This document shows positions 61,186 to 64,000 of a stretch of DNA of 64,000 nucleotides, piece by piece. The position numbers and the translations under genes were made by a program. Numbering within the stretch: position 1 is the stretch's first letter; every line of letters begins with the position of its first letter. The stretch covers positions 4,900,001-4,964,000 of the forward strand of contig JAJKFH010004053.1 in assembly GCA_023333565.1 (NCBI GenBank), written 5' to 3'. Below the pieces are notes generated by a model. That model was not told the DNA's origin. It searched no databases and saw only the letters and a list, made by a program, of their open reading frames with translations. This stretch comes from Puffinus mauretanicus. Its lineage: Eukaryota; Chordata; Aves; Procellariiformes; Procellariidae.

Positions 61186-64000
61186 TACACAAAGTCAGCT
61201 TTTCATTTTATAGAGCTGTCTGAAAAGCTACCAGTTCTTAAAGATGTGTGGTTCTTGTAAAAATGGCTGCTGAACCCTTCAGATTGAAACATTTTATCAA
61301 TATATATATTTTTAACCACTATAATAATTATTATTATCAACATCAGTGGCAACAAGGACTAGACAACGACTTTGTATAGGTTTGGCTCTTCTCTCCCAAT
61401 TTCCATTTACAACTGCCAAACTGCCCGCTCTGTTTCTTATGTAAAATTGCAGATGTCTTCTTATTAATCAAGAGCCTAATACACTCCAGATGAATAAACA
61501 ACTTCAGCACTGCAGCACGTACCTCACTTCTTAAACCCAGGATTTATTGGAGCGGCCTGTTCCAAGACCTCTTAACTTAAAAAAGATGGTTTATTGTTCC
61601 TCGCTTCTACAGCAGGGGCCTAATAAATGTGTTGAAACTATGTCTTTGTCCCTTTGCAACACAGTATTCAAAGAGATTTCCAACCCTACAGTGTAACATT
61701 ATCCAAATCCTTTGAAACCGTAAGTAGTTGCTCAAACTCAATCACCCAAATACAGAAAGCTTCATAGGGAATCGAGAGCAAGGCGATACACTAGTGATGA
61801 CTGGGCTGCAGTGGTGGGTATCCCCGAAACGCTACAGCACGTTCAGCGACATTCACTACAGTCCGAAGTGCCGTCTCGGAGCATAGGGAGTGAACTTTTT
61901 TTTGCAAATGCCCATTAGTAAGGAGGAGAATATATAGCTCCCAATATTTTCCTCCCATTAAAAAAACAGTTTAAGGGAACTCATGTAGCTGTGTATCAAT
62001 TCACTGATATTATACGTTTCCAGTATTTCGCTGCAGATTTAGCCTGTAACCCAGCTAATAAAAATTGGTTTAAATATTTCTATTTAAAATTAAAATCTTC
62101 CACAGCCTAAACTGTTCTGTGTACTTTAATTTACATTCCCTGAATCGGAGAAAAACAGATCCTTTCTTTGTAATCATGTAGAAACAGGAAAAGGAAATAA
62201 TGATTAGGGTTTTAAAGCACATATTAACTCAAAGATTGCTAATTTTTTAATTATTGTTTCAAAATATTGGCACCTTCCTTAGAACTTCCAGATTACTAAT
62301 GTGCTTGCTAATATTGGACTGCTAAGGGTGGTTCTATTAGTAAGATATATGTATATAGAAAGCTGGAAAAAAATAAAGGTTATAATATTAGCATACCTTA
62401 CTCATTTTTAATTAAAGAATTAAAAAGCCCAGTCTTTGGGGGGTTTGGGAAAATAGTGTAGCCAAATGAGACCAATTAACTTCATTAGCTTCTGCAAATA
62501 CCTACTTTTCCGGCACATTTCTATTTTTCCATCTGCTTCACAACTACACATGTCTACAAATTAACATGTTATTTATGATTTAAGGTTCCAGTTCATAAAA
62601 ATTATGCATTCGTTGCATACAGTTTCCTGTATTTATTGAAAAATCACTAAATTATATATCTTCCATTCTTCATTCTATTTTTTCCTCTGAATGAAAAAAG
62701 CATACAGCCTGCAACTGCAAAAAACCACAACTCAAATCAGGGCTGAATGTTCAAAGAAGGAACATTCATACTACAATGGGAACTGCACAAAAATCTATTT
62801 TAAAATGACAGTTGCAAAAACTCAGAATAAAGAATATGATAAAAGTGTCATTAAAATGCCCTGTTGCTGCTACGGAGTTGCACAAACATTTTCTTTAGCC
62901 ATTTGTTACAGGTTAGCAGTCTGACAAGTCTTACCACACACAGCATCAATTTTGCTCATCTTGTTCTCAACCATTCAGCATCATGTACAGCATCATAGCT
63001 CAGAAAGGCACCTCACCATAACCAAAGAAGAACCAAAAAAGGAGAAGGAAATACTAAAGGGGCATTTTAAATTTAAATTACAAATTCCTGACGTAACTCA
63101 CAAACTATCTCATCTAGTTTTCTTGTTTTGGCTACAAAATAATTTTATATGTAGCTAGTAAACTGTGATCCTCTAGGTGAGGTGTAGCCAGGGAAATCAC
63201 AGTGCGCAGAACACTCCCATTGATTTTTTTAAGCTATAAGATACAGAAAAGACAAACAGTCTGCTTGTTAGCTGTTGTCTTCTATTTTTAAAATGTTTTG
63301 AGAACAGTTACAGAATTTTTAGCCATTTTAATGACATGTAAAGCTTAAGGGTGCACCTGACTCTGGACGCTGCCCAGTTTCAACCCTTTGTTTCCCCAAC
63401 TGATAGTAATGCTGCGAGTGAAACAGAAGTGGCCTGAGCTTATTTCCTGGCTCAGCCACCAGGTTTTTGCACATCTCTGCGCAACATGGATTATAACACT
63501 TCCTCTCTTTGCTAAAATATTGGGCGAAGAGAATAAAATGTGCCTGTGAAACACTTCCACAGAACAGCTAGATTGGTAGGGTGAAATTTAATGCCACTAC
63601 TAGTATCCATAGCACAGCTACATGCCAAATCTCAGCAGGCTGACTCAGCTCCCACTATAGTCAGTGGAGACAGATGGAGGCTCTTCACTGGGCCCTACAT
63701 CTCTACTCTTTAAGGATGGGCCAAACTGTTTTCTGGAAGTGTCTGCTTCCAGAAAAGTTAGGAGATCAATCCCACCTGAAATGGCATCCCTTAGATTTTT
63801 ATCTCCTGTCCTTCACTCCCTCCAGAGCACCTACTTCTTCAGTTAAAGACTGCCAAAAGCAGGGAAGAGGCACCCTGGTCACACTAACTCTCTAACTGAA
63901 GCACAGGCAGCAGACAACCCAGCTGGACCAGGAACCATCGGTGTGACAATATACAACAAACTAGAACAGGCTGCACTGCTGGTTAGGGAGGGCGTTTCAG

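Larger units (their letters stand above)
42098..64000 (-). other. ZNF521 intron upstream of the giant exon (partial)
   Basis: This runs from the giant-exon acceptor to the window edge. The preceding coding exon (expected to encode the HSCDSCLQVF finger and end in QLT) was not recognised. Contents are a CA microsatellite (43806-43828), a CpG island (44985-45320), a possible MIR relic (47241-47361), an unexplained 211-codon minus-strand frame (49514-50149), fold-back repeats (50803-50850, 59095-59178 and 61092-61185), a 17-base A tract (54231-54247), a triple TGATTAAT cluster (55625-55688), an old interspersed repeat (56870-57270) and a possible hAT terminus near 58044. The rest shows no recognisable feature. 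Confidence 0.85.

Noticed and set aside
63625..63690. Possible further fold-back repeat (GCTCCCACTATAGTCAGTGG)
   Set aside because: Similarity to the class is limited to one short phrase and no inverted arm was found.

Overview
This is vertebrate nuclear DNA, almost certainly from a bird. It is AT-rich and gene-poor, with one large split gene on the minus strand. The avian call rests on three things: a CR1 retroposon 3' end with its short octamer tail on the minus strand (about 31834-32070), an LTR-type insertion whose opening is common in non-galliform birds (7452-7535), and relics of old amniote repeats. There is no bacterial, organellar or phage signature. No operon, CRISPR array, rRNA or tRNA gene was recognised. 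The only gene I can support is ZNF521 (EHZF/Evi3), a nuclear multi-zinc-finger transcription co-regulator, read on the minus strand. Two internal coding exons are resolved to the base. The giant exon (42097 down to 38745, 3353 bp) encodes 25 canonical C2H2 fingers plus one atypical finger. The next exon (22357 down to 22273, 85 bp) encodes one more complete finger. Splice sites and reading phases agree across the intron between them. The 5' exons with the start codon, and the 3' exons with the last three fingers and the stop codon, appear to lie outside the window. Layout in + coordinates: 1-22272 is the start of the intron downstream of the 85-bp exon. It holds the 84-bp LTR derivative, two fold-back repeats, a dispersed direct repeat pair and small CpG-rich spots. 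22273-22357 is the small exon. 22358-38744 is the 16.4-kb intron between the two exons. It holds a decayed CR1-clade LINE reverse transcriptase (about 26850-27480), the CR1 3' fragment, two fold-back repeats and other old repeat relics. 38745-42097 is the giant exon. 42098-64000 is part of the upstream intron. It holds a clear CpG island only 3 kb from the giant exon (about 44985-45320), a possible MIR relic, further fold-back elements, and a homeodomain-type motif cluster. Many reading frames of 60-210 codons occur but show no sign of being genes. The long ones opposite the giant exon are antisense shadows. I found no convincing undescribed multi-gene system. The more interesting material is regulatory or repeat-derived: the intronic CpG island, a minimal LTR insertion with a perfect 5-bp target duplication, several self-complementary ancient repeats, and a few motif clusters or hairpins in the introns of a developmental regulator.
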